The notes beneath the pieces are model-generated. The model saw only the letters and a list, made by a program, of their open reading frames with translations. It was not told the origin of the DNA and made no database searches. From assembly GCF_011297335.1 (NCBI RefSeq), contig NZ_JAAOTJ010000009.1, forward strand, positions 186,001 through 250,000: a stretch of DNA of 64,000 nt. The letters run 5' to 3'. The DNA is from Catellatospora methionotrophica. GTDB lineage: Bacteria > Actinomycetota > Actinomycetes > Mycobacteriales > Micromonosporaceae. The translations under genes and the position numbers were made by a program. The first letter of the stretch is position 1. Each line of letters starts with the position of its first letter. Below are positions 52,497 to 62,070 of this stretch, piece by piece.

Positions 52497-53453
52497 ATGG
52501 CTGAGGTTCTGGTAGTCGTCGAGTCCTCCGGCGGCACGGTCAAGAAGGTCACGCTGGAGATGCTGACCCTGGCGCGCTCGCTCGGCGAGCCCGCCGCGGT
52601 GGTGCTGGGCGCGCCCGGCACGGCCGCCGCACTGGTCGACAAGCTCGGCGAGTACGGCGCGACGAAGGTCTACGCGGCCGAGAGCGCCGAGATCGACGAG
52701 CACCTCGTCGCGCCCAAGGCGACCGCGCTCGCGCAACTGGTCAAGGCCGTCTCCCCGGCGGCCGTGCTGATCGGCTCCACCCAGGAGGGCAAGGAGATCG
52801 CGGGTCGGCTCGCGGTCAAGCTGGACAACGGCGTGCTGCACGACGTGGTCGAGCTGGCCGCTGACGGCACCGCCACCCAGGTCGCCTTCGCGGGTTCCAC
52901 CATCGTGAAGTCCAAGGTCACCAAGGGCCTGCCGCTGGTCACCGTACGGCCGAACTCGCTCACGCCCAGCCCCGCCGCGGCCTCGCCGTCGGTGGAGCAG
53001 GTCGAGGTGGCGCTGTCCGACACCGACAAGCTGGCCGTGGTCACCAAGCGCGTCGCCGAGGCCAAGGGCGCGCGCCCGGAGCTGACCGAGGCGTCGATCG
53101 TGGTGTCCGGCGGCCGCGGCGTCGGCTCGGCGGAGAACTTCAAGGTCGTCGAGGAGCTGGCCGACCTGCTCGGCGCGGCCGTCGGCGCGTCGCGCGCGGC
53201 GACCGACTCCGGCTTCTACCCGCACGCTTTCCAGGTCGGGCAGACCGGCAAGACGGTGTCCCCGCAGCTCTACGTCGCGCTGGGCATCTCGGGTGCGATC
53301 CAGCACCGGGCCGGCATGCAGACCTCGAAGACGATCGTCGCGGTGAACAAGGACACCGAGGCGCCGATCTTCGAGCTGGCCGACTTCGGTGTCGTGGGCG
53401 ACCTGTTCCAGGTCGTGCCGCAGGCCGCGGAGGAGATCCGCAAGCGTCGTTAG
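52497..53453 (+). CDS. etfA: Electron transfer flavoprotein alpha subunit
   Basis: 318 residues from the ATG at 52497 (GAGAGG upstream). The C-terminal FAD-binding signature reads [47 protein letters not shown], and [37 protein letters not shown] precedes it. It forms the FAD-carrying heterodimer with EtfB. The operon ends at the terminator 53467-53503. Confidence 0.96.
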   Translation: MAEVLVVVESSGGTVKKVTLEMLTLARSLGEPAAVVLGAPGTAAALVDKLGEYGATKVYAAESAEIDEHLVAPKATALAQLVKAVSPAAVLIGSTQEGKEIAGRLAVKLDNGVLHDVVELAADGTATQVAFAGSTIVKSKVTKGLPLVTVRPNSLTPSPAAASPSVEQVEVALSDTDKLAVVTKRVAEAKGARPELTEASIVVSGGRGVGSAENFKVVEELADLLGAAVGASRAATDSGFYPHAFQVGQTGKTVSPQLYVALGISGAIQHRAGMQTSKTIVAVNKDTEAPIFELADFGVVGDLFQVVPQAAEEIRKRR

Positions 53454-53466
53454 GCGTACGCCATCA

Positions 53467-53503
53467 TGAAGGGCCCGGCGGGAACCTCCTGCCGGGCCCT
53501 TCA
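53467..53503 (+). terminator. Terminator of etfBA
   Basis: TGAAGGGCCCGGC (53467-53479) is the exact reverse complement of 53491-53503, 13 bp with an 11-nt loop, 13 nt after the etfA stop. Confidence 0.85.
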
Positions 53504-53557
53504 CTCGCGTACGCCGGGGCGCGGGTGGGTCCCCTTACGGCTAGGCTTGGCGGCGAG

Positions 53558-54721
53558 ATGGCCTACCTTGATCATGCGGCGACCACGCCGATGCTGCCCG
53601 AGGCGCTCGACGCCTATGTCGCGACCGCCCGTGAGGTCGGCAACGCCTCGTCGTTGCACGGCGCGGGCCGTGCTGCCCGCCGTCGGGTGGAGGAGTCGCG
53701 CGAGCGCATCGCCGCGGTGCTGGGCGCGCGTCCGTCCGAAGTGATCTTCACCGGTGGCGGCACCGAGAGCGACAACCTCGCCGTCAAGGGCATGTTCTGG
53801 GCCCGCCGTCCCGAGGGTCGCACGAAGGTGCTGGCCGGGGCCGTCGAACACCACGCGGTGCTGGACGCGGTGCACTGGCTGGGCGAGCACGAGGGCGCCG
53901 AGGTCGTCTCGCTGCCCGTCGACCACGAGGGCCGGGTGCGCCCGGAGACACTGGCCGAAGCGCTGGACGACACCGTCGCGCTGGTCACCGTGATGTGGGC
54001 CAACAACGAGGTCGGCACCGTACAGCCGATCGCGGAGCTGGCCGCGCTGGCCGCCGCGAGCGGGGTGCCGTTGCACACCGACGCCGTGCAGGCCGTGGGG
54101 CAGGTCCCGGTCGACTACGCGGCCAGCGGCGTCGCCGCGCTGACCGTCACCGGGCACAAGCTCGGTGGCCCGCTGGGCGTCGGCGCGCTGGTGCTGGGTC
54201 GCGACGTGCCCTGCACGCCGCTGCTGCACGGCGGCGGCCAGGAGCGCGACGTGCGCTCCGGCACGCTGGACGTGCCCGGCATCGTCTCCTTCGCGGTGGC
54301 CGTCGAGCACGCCGTCAAGCACCAGGAGCAGCACGCGCAGCGGCTGTCCGCGCTGCGTGACGAGCTGATCGAGCGGGTGCTGGCGGTCGTCCCCGACGCG
54401 GTCCTCAACGGCGCGCCGGTCGACCAGCCCGGCGCCCGCCTGCCCGGCAACGCGCACTTCGGCTTCCCCGGCTGCGAGGGCGACGCTCTCCTGCTGCTGC
54501 TCGACGCCCAGGACATCGCCGTGTCCACGGGTTCGGCCTGCTCCGCCGGGGTGGCCCAGCCCTCCCACGTCCTCCTCCAGATGGGCACCGACTCCCTCGC
54601 GGCCCGCTCCTCCCTGCGTTTCACCCTCGGCCACACCAGCACCCGAGCCGACCTAGACGCCCTCATCACCGCCCTGCCCCCCGCCGTGGACCGCGCCCGC
54701 CGCGCCGGCATGTCACGCTGA
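53558..54721 (+). CDS. Cysteine desulfurase (NifS/IscS family)
   Basis: 387 residues. The PLP lysine K201 lies in [11 protein letters not shown]. The persulfide-bearing C328 lies in the short loop [17 protein letters not shown], so this is class I. It takes sulfur from cysteine; with mnmA as the next gene the sulfur probably goes to tRNA 2-thiouridine, and perhaps to Fe-S clusters. The ATG at 53558 follows TAGGCT by 13 nt with no good ribosome site, suggesting a leaderless or short-leader transcript. Confidence 0.95.
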   Translation: MAYLDHAATTPMLPEALDAYVATAREVGNASSLHGAGRAARRRVEESRERIAAVLGARPSEVIFTGGGTESDNLAVKGMFWARRPEGRTKVLAGAVEHHAVLDAVHWLGEHEGAEVVSLPVDHEGRVRPETLAEALDDTVALVTVMWANNEVGTVQPIAELAALAAASGVPLHTDAVQAVGQVPVDYAASGVAALTVTGHKLGGPLGVGALVLGRDVPCTPLLHGGGQERDVRSGTLDVPGIVSFAVAVEHAVKHQEQHAQRLSALRDELIERVLAVVPDAVLNGAPVDQPGARLPGNAHFGFPGCEGDALLLLLDAQDIAVSTGSACSAGVAQPSHVLLQMGTDSLAARSSLRFTLGHTSTRADLDALITALPPAVDRARRAGMSR

Positions 54722-54758
54722 CGCGCGGCTCCCGCGGCACGATCACTGTTTTCCGCGG

Positions 54759-54825
54759 CAAGATCGCTGTTTGTGGTCAGGATCTGCGGTCAGACCACAG
54801 GTTTTGACCAGAAGTAGCGATCTTG
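54759..54825. repeat. Intergenic inverted repeat, family A copy 4 (degenerate)
   Basis: Arm 54759-54780 (CAAGATCGCTGTTTGTGGTC...) pairs with 54804-54825 at 18 of 22 positions. It lies between cysteine desulfurase and mnmA, which run in the same direction, so it may reduce read-through. The outer ten base pairs are perfect; the inner part is decayed. Confidence 0.7.
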
Positions 54826-54890
54826 GCGGTGAAGCCGCGCGGTAGGCGGGGAGGCAAGGGTCGGGCGCGGCTGCGGGTAGGCTGTCGGGC

Positions 54891-55970
54891 GTGCGAGTGC
54901 TGGCGGCTATGTCTGGTGGAGTGGACTCGGCGGTGGCGGCTGCCCGTGCCGTGGCGGCCGGGCACGATGTCACCGGGGTGCACCTGGCGCTGTCCAAGAA
55001 CGCGGCCACGCACCGGACCGGGGCGCGGGGGTGCTGCACCAAGGAGGACGCGCACGACGCGCGCCGGGCGGCCGACGTGCTCGGCATCCCGTTCTACGTG
55101 TGGGACATAGCCGAGCGCTTCCACGAGGACGTGGTCGAGGACTTCGTCGCGGAGTACGCGGCGGGCCGCACCCCGAATCCGTGCCTGCGCTGCAACGAGA
55201 AGATCAAGTTCGCGGCGGTGCTGGACCGGGCGCTGGCGCTGGGCTTCGACGCGGTGGTCACCGGCCACCACGCCCGCCTGGGCGCCGACGGGCTGCTGCG
55301 CCGCAGCGTCGACCTGGCCAAGGACCAGTCGTACGTGCTGGCGGTGCTGAACGCCGAGCAGCTGCGGCACTCGATGTTCCCGCTGGGCGACGCGACCAAG
55401 GAGCAGGTGCGCGCCGAGGCGCACGCCCGTGGCCTGGCCGTCGCCGACAAGCCCGACTCGCACGACATCTGCTTCATCGCCGACGGCGACACCCAGGGCT
55501 TCCTGCGCAAGCACCTGGGCAGCGACCCGGGCGACATCGTCGACGCGGGCACCGGCGAGGTGCTGGGGCGGCACGACGGCGCGTTCGCGTACACGGTGGG
55601 CCAGCGCAAGGGTCTGGCCCTGGGCCGTCCCGCGCCGGACGGCCGCCCGCGCTACGTGCTGTCGATCACCCCGGTCACCAACACGGTCACCGTCGGCCCC
55701 GCCGAGGCGCTGGAGGTCTCGCAGGTCGACGGCGAGCGCACGGTCTGGATCGCGGGCGAGCGCCCGGTCGGCCCGATCGAGTGCGAGGTGCAGCTGCGCG
55801 CCCACGGCCGCCCCGCACCGGCCGTCGTCGAGCTGGACGGCGCGGCGCTGAGCGCGCGTCTGCGCCGCCCCGAGCGGGGCATCGCCGCAGGCCAGGCCGT
55901 GGTCGCCTACCGGCCGGACCCGGCCGGTGACATCGTGCTGGGCAGCGCCACCATCACCGCCGCATCATGA
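54891..55970 (+). CDS. mnmA: tRNA-specific 2-thiouridylase MnmA
   Basis: 359 residues, GTG start. The PP-loop [11 protein letters not shown] is at residues 7-17. Catalytic Cys98 lies in [10 protein letters not shown] and the second active-site Cys194 in [10 protein letters not shown]. It adenylates and thiolates U34 of Glu/Gln/Lys tRNAs, using sulfur from the upstream cysteine desulfurase. A second Cys pair (GCC, about 48-49) is also present. Confidence 0.95.
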   Translation: MRVLAAMSGGVDSAVAAARAVAAGHDVTGVHLALSKNAATHRTGARGCCTKEDAHDARRAADVLGIPFYVWDIAERFHEDVVEDFVAEYAAGRTPNPCLRCNEKIKFAAVLDRALALGFDAVVTGHHARLGADGLLRRSVDLAKDQSYVLAVLNAEQLRHSMFPLGDATKEQVRAEAHARGLAVADKPDSHDICFIADGDTQGFLRKHLGSDPGDIVDAGTGEVLGRHDGAFAYTVGQRKGLALGRPAPDGRPRYVLSITPVTNTVTVGPAEALEVSQVDGERTVWIAGERPVGPIECEVQLRAHGRPAPAVVELDGAALSARLRRPERGIAAGQAVVAYRPDPAGDIVLGSATITAAS

Positions 55971-56002
55971 CCTCGTCCCACCAGTAGAACGAAGCCTCAT
56001 AC

Positions 56003-57043
56003 ATGAGCACGTCGGACGAGAACGCGAACACTCCCATCCAGCCGTTGTGGCCCGCCGGGTCGGCGACGGGCATCGGCTCGCTGCCGGGCACCGACATCGC
56101 CGAGGCGGTCAAGTTCACCCTCGGCGAGCTGCCGGACCTGCCGTATCTGCCGGAACTGCCCGGCCGGGGGCCGGGCGCGGACATGATCGGCCGCAGCGCC
56201 GGGCTGCTGGTCGAGCTGCCGGTGGAGCTCTACGCGGGCAGGTGGCGGGTCGCCGCCAGTCCGGGCCGTGAGCTCCGGCGGGCGTACGACCTGCGTGAGC
56301 GCGACCTGGACCAGCTCACCGAGCAGGCTGAGGGCTTCACCGGGACGCTGAAGGTGCAGTCGGCCGGGCCGTGGACGCTGGCCGCCAACATCGAGCTGGC
56401 CCTGGGCGAGGCGCTCGTCTCCGACCACGGCGCGACCCGTGACCTGGCCGACTCGCTCGCCGAAGGGCTGAAGACCCACGTCGCCGAGGTGCGCCGGCGG
56501 GTGCCGGGTGCCCGGGTGCTGCTCCAGCTGGACGAGCCCTCGCTGCCGGCGGTGCTGGCCGGGCGGGTGCGCACCGCCAGCACGCTGCACACGTACCGCT
56601 CGGTGGCCCCGTCGACGGCCCGCGACACGATCACCTCGGTGATCGACGCGGTCGGGGTGCCGGTGATCGTGCACTGCTGCGCGCCGGACGCCCCGCTGAC
56701 CCTGCTCCGGGAGGCCGGGGCGGCCGCGCTCGCGCTGGACCTGGACCTGGTCGGCAACGGTGCGGAGCAGATCGACACGATCGGTGAGCTGATCGACGCC
56801 GGGCTGGGCCTGTTCGCGGGCGTCGCCCGCACCACGCCCCCGGCCAACGGCCGCCAGCCCGACCCGGCGGCGCTCGCGGACCGGGTCAAGCGGCTGTGGC
56901 GCGACCTCGGCTTCGCCGGTGAACTGCTGGCGGAGCGGGTGGTGTTGACGCCCTCGTGCGGCCTGGCCGGAGCGTCACCCGCCTACGCCCGCGCCGTACT
57001 GACGGCATGCCGCGAAGCGGGCAAGCGTCTGGTGGATCAGTAG
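56003..57043 (+). CDS. MetE C-terminal-like (core) methyltransferase protein
   Basis: 346 residues corresponding only to the catalytic C-terminal half of B12-independent methionine synthase (whole MetE is about 750). Zinc ligand candidates are His and Cys in VPVIVHCCAPDAPL and Cys in LTPSCGLAGAS. ATGIGSLPGTDIAEAV opens the barrel. Such core-MetE proteins take a methyl group from a corrinoid or folate donor different from that of full MetE; the donor here is unknown. It follows mnmA by 32 bp, in the same order as in S. coelicolor as I recall. Confidence 0.82.
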   Translation: MSTSDENANTPIQPLWPAGSATGIGSLPGTDIAEAVKFTLGELPDLPYLPELPGRGPGADMIGRSAGLLVELPVELYAGRWRVAASPGRELRRAYDLRERDLDQLTEQAEGFTGTLKVQSAGPWTLAANIELALGEALVSDHGATRDLADSLAEGLKTHVAEVRRRVPGARVLLQLDEPSLPAVLAGRVRTASTLHTYRSVAPSTARDTITSVIDAVGVPVIVHCCAPDAPLTLLREAGAAALALDLDLVGNGAEQIDTIGELIDAGLGLFAGVARTTPPANGRQPDPAALADRVKRLWRDLGFAGELLAERVVLTPSCGLAGASPAYARAVLTACREAGKRLVDQ

Positions 57044-57050
57044 CCGCAGC

Positions 57051-57722
57051 TCAGGCGGTGGTAGCCGGGGTGCGGTGGCGCAGGATCTCGAAAGCGCGGG
57101 TGAGCGCGCCGGTGTTGCCGGTGGTGGTGAGCGCGCCGGATGAGACGGCCTCGGCGGGGGTGACCGTGCCGCGGGTCAGCGCGTCGAAGGTGGCCAGGTC
57201 GCAGGTCGCCACCAGGGCGGCGGGCGCCGGTGCGGGGCCGGAGCGGGCGTGTACCCCCGCGTCGTCGGTGCTCACGTGGAAGACCTCGTCGCCGACCTGG
57301 AACTGGTAGGTCTCGTGCGGTCCGTGGGCGGCGTCCGGCGGGCACTGCTCGGCGAGGTGGAGCGCGATCAGCTCGGCCCGGACCGTGCCCGGGTCGATCT
57401 CGTCGTCGAGCGGCAGCTCCGAGCCCCAGGCGGCGAGCTGGATGAGCAGCGGCCGCAGCCGCTCGCCGTACGCGGTCAGCGCGTAGGCGCGCACGTCCGA
57501 GGCGCCGGGCAGGGCGCGCCGGTGTACGACCCCGCTGCGCTCCAGCAGCTGGAGGCGCTCGGCGAGGCGGTTGGTCCCCATCGCGGGCAGCAGCGTCAGG
57601 AGTTCCTTGAACCGCCGCGGACCGAGCAGCAGCTCGCGCACGATGAGAAGGGTCCACCTCTCACCGAGCACGTCGAGCGAGCGCGCGATCGGGCACACCT
57701 GGCCGTACATCCGCTTGGACAT
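57051..57722 (-). CDS. HxlR-family transcriptional regulator with C-terminal SCP2-like domain
   Basis: 223 residues. The N-terminal winged HTH is HxlR type (CPIARSLDVLGERWTLLIVRELLLGPRRFKELLTLLPAMGTNRLAERLQLLERSGVV). The C-terminal ~110 residues look like a sterol-carrier-2-like domain (FQVGDEVFHVSTDDAGV ... ATCDLATFDALTRGTVTPAEAV), a ligand pocket. No Cys in the HTH redox position except the one in VCPIA. Divergent from the SDR gene with 15-bp repeats between them. Its stop is 7 bp from the end of the MetE-core gene. Confidence 0.88.
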   Translation of the reverse strand: MSKRMYGQVCPIARSLDVLGERWTLLIVRELLLGPRRFKELLTLLPAMGTNRLAERLQLLERSGVVHRRALPGASDVRAYALTAYGERLRPLLIQLAAWGSELPLDDEIDPGTVRAELIALHLAEQCPPDAAHGPHETYQFQVGDEVFHVSTDDAGVHARSGPAPAPAALVATCDLATFDALTRGTVTPAEAVSSGALTTTGNTGALTRAFEILRHRTPATTA

Positions 57723-57752
57723 GGTTTGAGGATACCTTTCGCATGGCGGCGG

Positions 57753-57795
57753 CTATATGATTCGTATCTCAAGCCGAGCGCTATATGTTTCGTAT
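57753..57795. promoter_or_regulatory. Two 15-bp direct repeats, likely HxlR operators
   Basis: CTATATGATTCGTAT (57753-57767) and CTATATGTTTCGTAT (57781-57795) differ at one base and are spaced 28 bp apart. Each is weakly dyadic (ATA...TAT). The second runs into TATAGT (57793-57798), a good -10 for the SDR gene. The first contains the reverse of TATAGC, a possible -10 for the HxlR gene. A regulator bound to both would cover both promoters. Confidence 0.75.
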
Positions 57796-57832
57796 AGTGT
57801 CGCTGGTGAAGCAATCCCACCAGGAGGCGAAC

Positions 57833-58531
57833 ATGAAGATCAACGGTTCTGTGGCTCTCGTGACCGGTGCCAACCGCGGCCTCGGCAAGGCGTTCACCGA
57901 GGCGCTGCTGGCCCGCGGCGCGTCGAAGGTGTACGCCGCCGCGCGTGACGCCGCGTCCATCAACGACCCGCGCGTGGTCCCACTCCAGCTCGACATCACC
58001 GACCCCACCTCGGTGGCCGCTGCCGCGAAGCAGGCCGCTGACGTGCAGCTGCTGGTCAACAACGCCGGCATCGCGACCGGGGCGAGCGTGCTGGACGGCG
58101 ACGAGGCCCTGCGCCGGGAGATGGACACCAACTACTTCGGCACGGTGCGGGTCGCCCGCGAGTTCGCGCCCGTCCTGGCCGCCAACGGCGGTGGCGCGAT
58201 CGTCAACGTGCTGTCGGTGCTGTCCTGGTTCTCGCTGCCCACCACCGCGGGCTACTCGGCGTCGAAGGCCGCCGCCTGGGCGGCGACCAACGCGCTGCGT
58301 CAGGAGCTGCACGGGCAGGGCACGCTGGTGACCGGGGTGCACATCGGCTACATCGACACCGACATGGCCGCCCACGTCGACGGCCCGAAGGTCCCGCCCG
58401 CGGACGTGGTGGCGCAGGTTCTCGACGGTGTGGAGGAGGGGCTGCCCGAGGTGCTCGCCGACGACCTCAGCCGCCAGGTCAAGGCCGGTCTCTCCGGCGA
58501 CCTGCGCAGCCTGTACCCGGCCGTCGCCTGA
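57833..58531 (+). CDS. Short-chain dehydrogenase/reductase
   Basis: 232 residues from the ATG at 57833 (AGGAGG seven bases upstream). The coenzyme site is VTGANRGLGKAF, followed by NNAG, and the catalytic Ser plus Y-x3-K is YSASKAA. Acidic or basic residues after strand 2 (ARDAASINDP) suggest NADP. Divergent to the HxlR regulator, which presumably senses its substrate. Substrate unknown; a quinone or aldehyde reductase is common in this arrangement. Confidence 0.92.
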   Translation: MKINGSVALVTGANRGLGKAFTEALLARGASKVYAAARDAASINDPRVVPLQLDITDPTSVAAAAKQAADVQLLVNNAGIATGASVLDGDEALRREMDTNYFGTVRVAREFAPVLAANGGGAIVNVLSVLSWFSLPTTAGYSASKAAAWAATNALRQELHGQGTLVTGVHIGYIDTDMAAHVDGPKVPPADVVAQVLDGVEEGLPEVLADDLSRQVKAGLSGDLRSLYPAVA

Positions 58532-58663
58532 CGCCGTCGGCTTGTTCTCCGCCGGAGCGTGCTCGTTTCGGGACTCTCCAGCGCCCTGGAACGAGCACCC
58601 GCCGCCGCGAAACACCTACCGGGCGGGTCGCACCGGGATGGCAGGATGCCTCGGGTGACGGTG

Positions 58664-59650
58664 ATGAGCACGGCGAGCGGGTCGCTTTTCGGGTTGGCGT
58701 ACGGTGACGCGCTGGGCAAGCCGACCGAGTTCCGGACGTATGCCCAGATCACGGCGGAGCACGGGCCGGGCGGGCCACGGGAGCTGCCCGAACCCGCGCT
58801 GGTCACGGACGACACGCAGATGGCGCTCGCGGTCGCCTGGGCGCTGCGCGACGCCGCCGCGCCGACTCCGGCGGTGCTCGAACCGCTGCTGCGCGAGCGT
58901 TTCCTGGCCTGGGCGCGGAGCCCCGACAACAACCGCGCCCCCGGCATGACCTGCCTGAACGCGTGCGCGAACCTGTCGCAGGGCATGCGCTGGCAGGAGG
59001 CGACGGTCGCCGGGTCGAAGGGCTGCGGGGCGAACATGCGGGTGACCCCGGTCGGCCTGGTCGCCGGGTACGACCTGGACACGCTGGCCGGGGTGGCGCA
59101 GCTGCAGGCCGGGCTGACCCACGGGCACCCGACCGGGCTCGCGGCGGCCGAGCTGACCGCGCTCGCGGTGCGGCTGCTGCGCGACGGCCTCGACCTGGCC
59201 GACGTGCCCGGCGCGCTGCGGGACCGCTGCGCCGGCCAGCGGACCGTCTACCGCGAGGACTGGCTCGGCGACCTGTGGCAGCGACCGGGCATGGTGACCC
59301 CGGAGGAGTTCGTCGCGCGCGGCTGGGACGAGTGCGCGGACGCGCTCGACGTGCTGCTCGCCGCGCTGGCCAGGCCCGATACCGGTGGTGACGTGTGCCG
59401 GGAGACCGGCGAGGGCTGGATCGCCGAGGAGGCGCTGGCGACCGCGCTGCTGGCGGCGCTGCGGCACCCCGACGACCCGGTGGCCGCCCTCGGCCGGGCC
59501 GCTGCCACCGGCGGCGACTCGGACTCGATCGCCTGCCTGGCGGGCGCGTTCCACGGCGCGGCGGCGGGCATGGCGATCTGGCCGGCCGACTGGGCCGGGC
59601 GCATCGAGTACGCCGACCGGCTGACCGCGCTCGGGGCGGCCTGGGACTGA
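58664..59650 (+). CDS. ADP-ribosylglycohydrolase family protein
   Basis: 328 residues from the ATG at 58664; GTG 58655 is also possible. DraG/ARH3 metal ligands are visible as DD in VTDDTQMALAVAWALRD and in GGDSDSIACLAG near the C-terminus. GDALGKPTE opens the fold. It removes ADP-ribose from proteins or small targets. A weak 9-bp inverted repeat with GTGCTCGTT arms lies just upstream (58559-58598). Confidence 0.9.
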   Translation: MSTASGSLFGLAYGDALGKPTEFRTYAQITAEHGPGGPRELPEPALVTDDTQMALAVAWALRDAAAPTPAVLEPLLRERFLAWARSPDNNRAPGMTCLNACANLSQGMRWQEATVAGSKGCGANMRVTPVGLVAGYDLDTLAGVAQLQAGLTHGHPTGLAAAELTALAVRLLRDGLDLADVPGALRDRCAGQRTVYREDWLGDLWQRPGMVTPEEFVARGWDECADALDVLLAALARPDTGGDVCRETGEGWIAEEALATALLAALRHPDDPVAALGRAAATGGDSDSIACLAGAFHGAAAGMAIWPADWAGRIEYADRLTALGAAWD

Positions 59651-59653
59651 CGT

Positions 59654-61875
<2,222 letters not shown>

Positions 61876-62070
61876 GGTTCGGCGGATAGAGATATACGCA
61901 AGGTCGTATGGGTCTTACGTGGAGTGACGGAGGAAAGGGTCAAACAATCACATCTTCGTCACACGCCAACGCGCAGAGCGGTCTGGGGCGTTTTCGGGCT
62001 TAGAGTGAAGTGACCAGCCGCGATGCGGCGGGCGGCGCCTCACGCGTCCATCGGCCTCGGGAAGGTGTCC

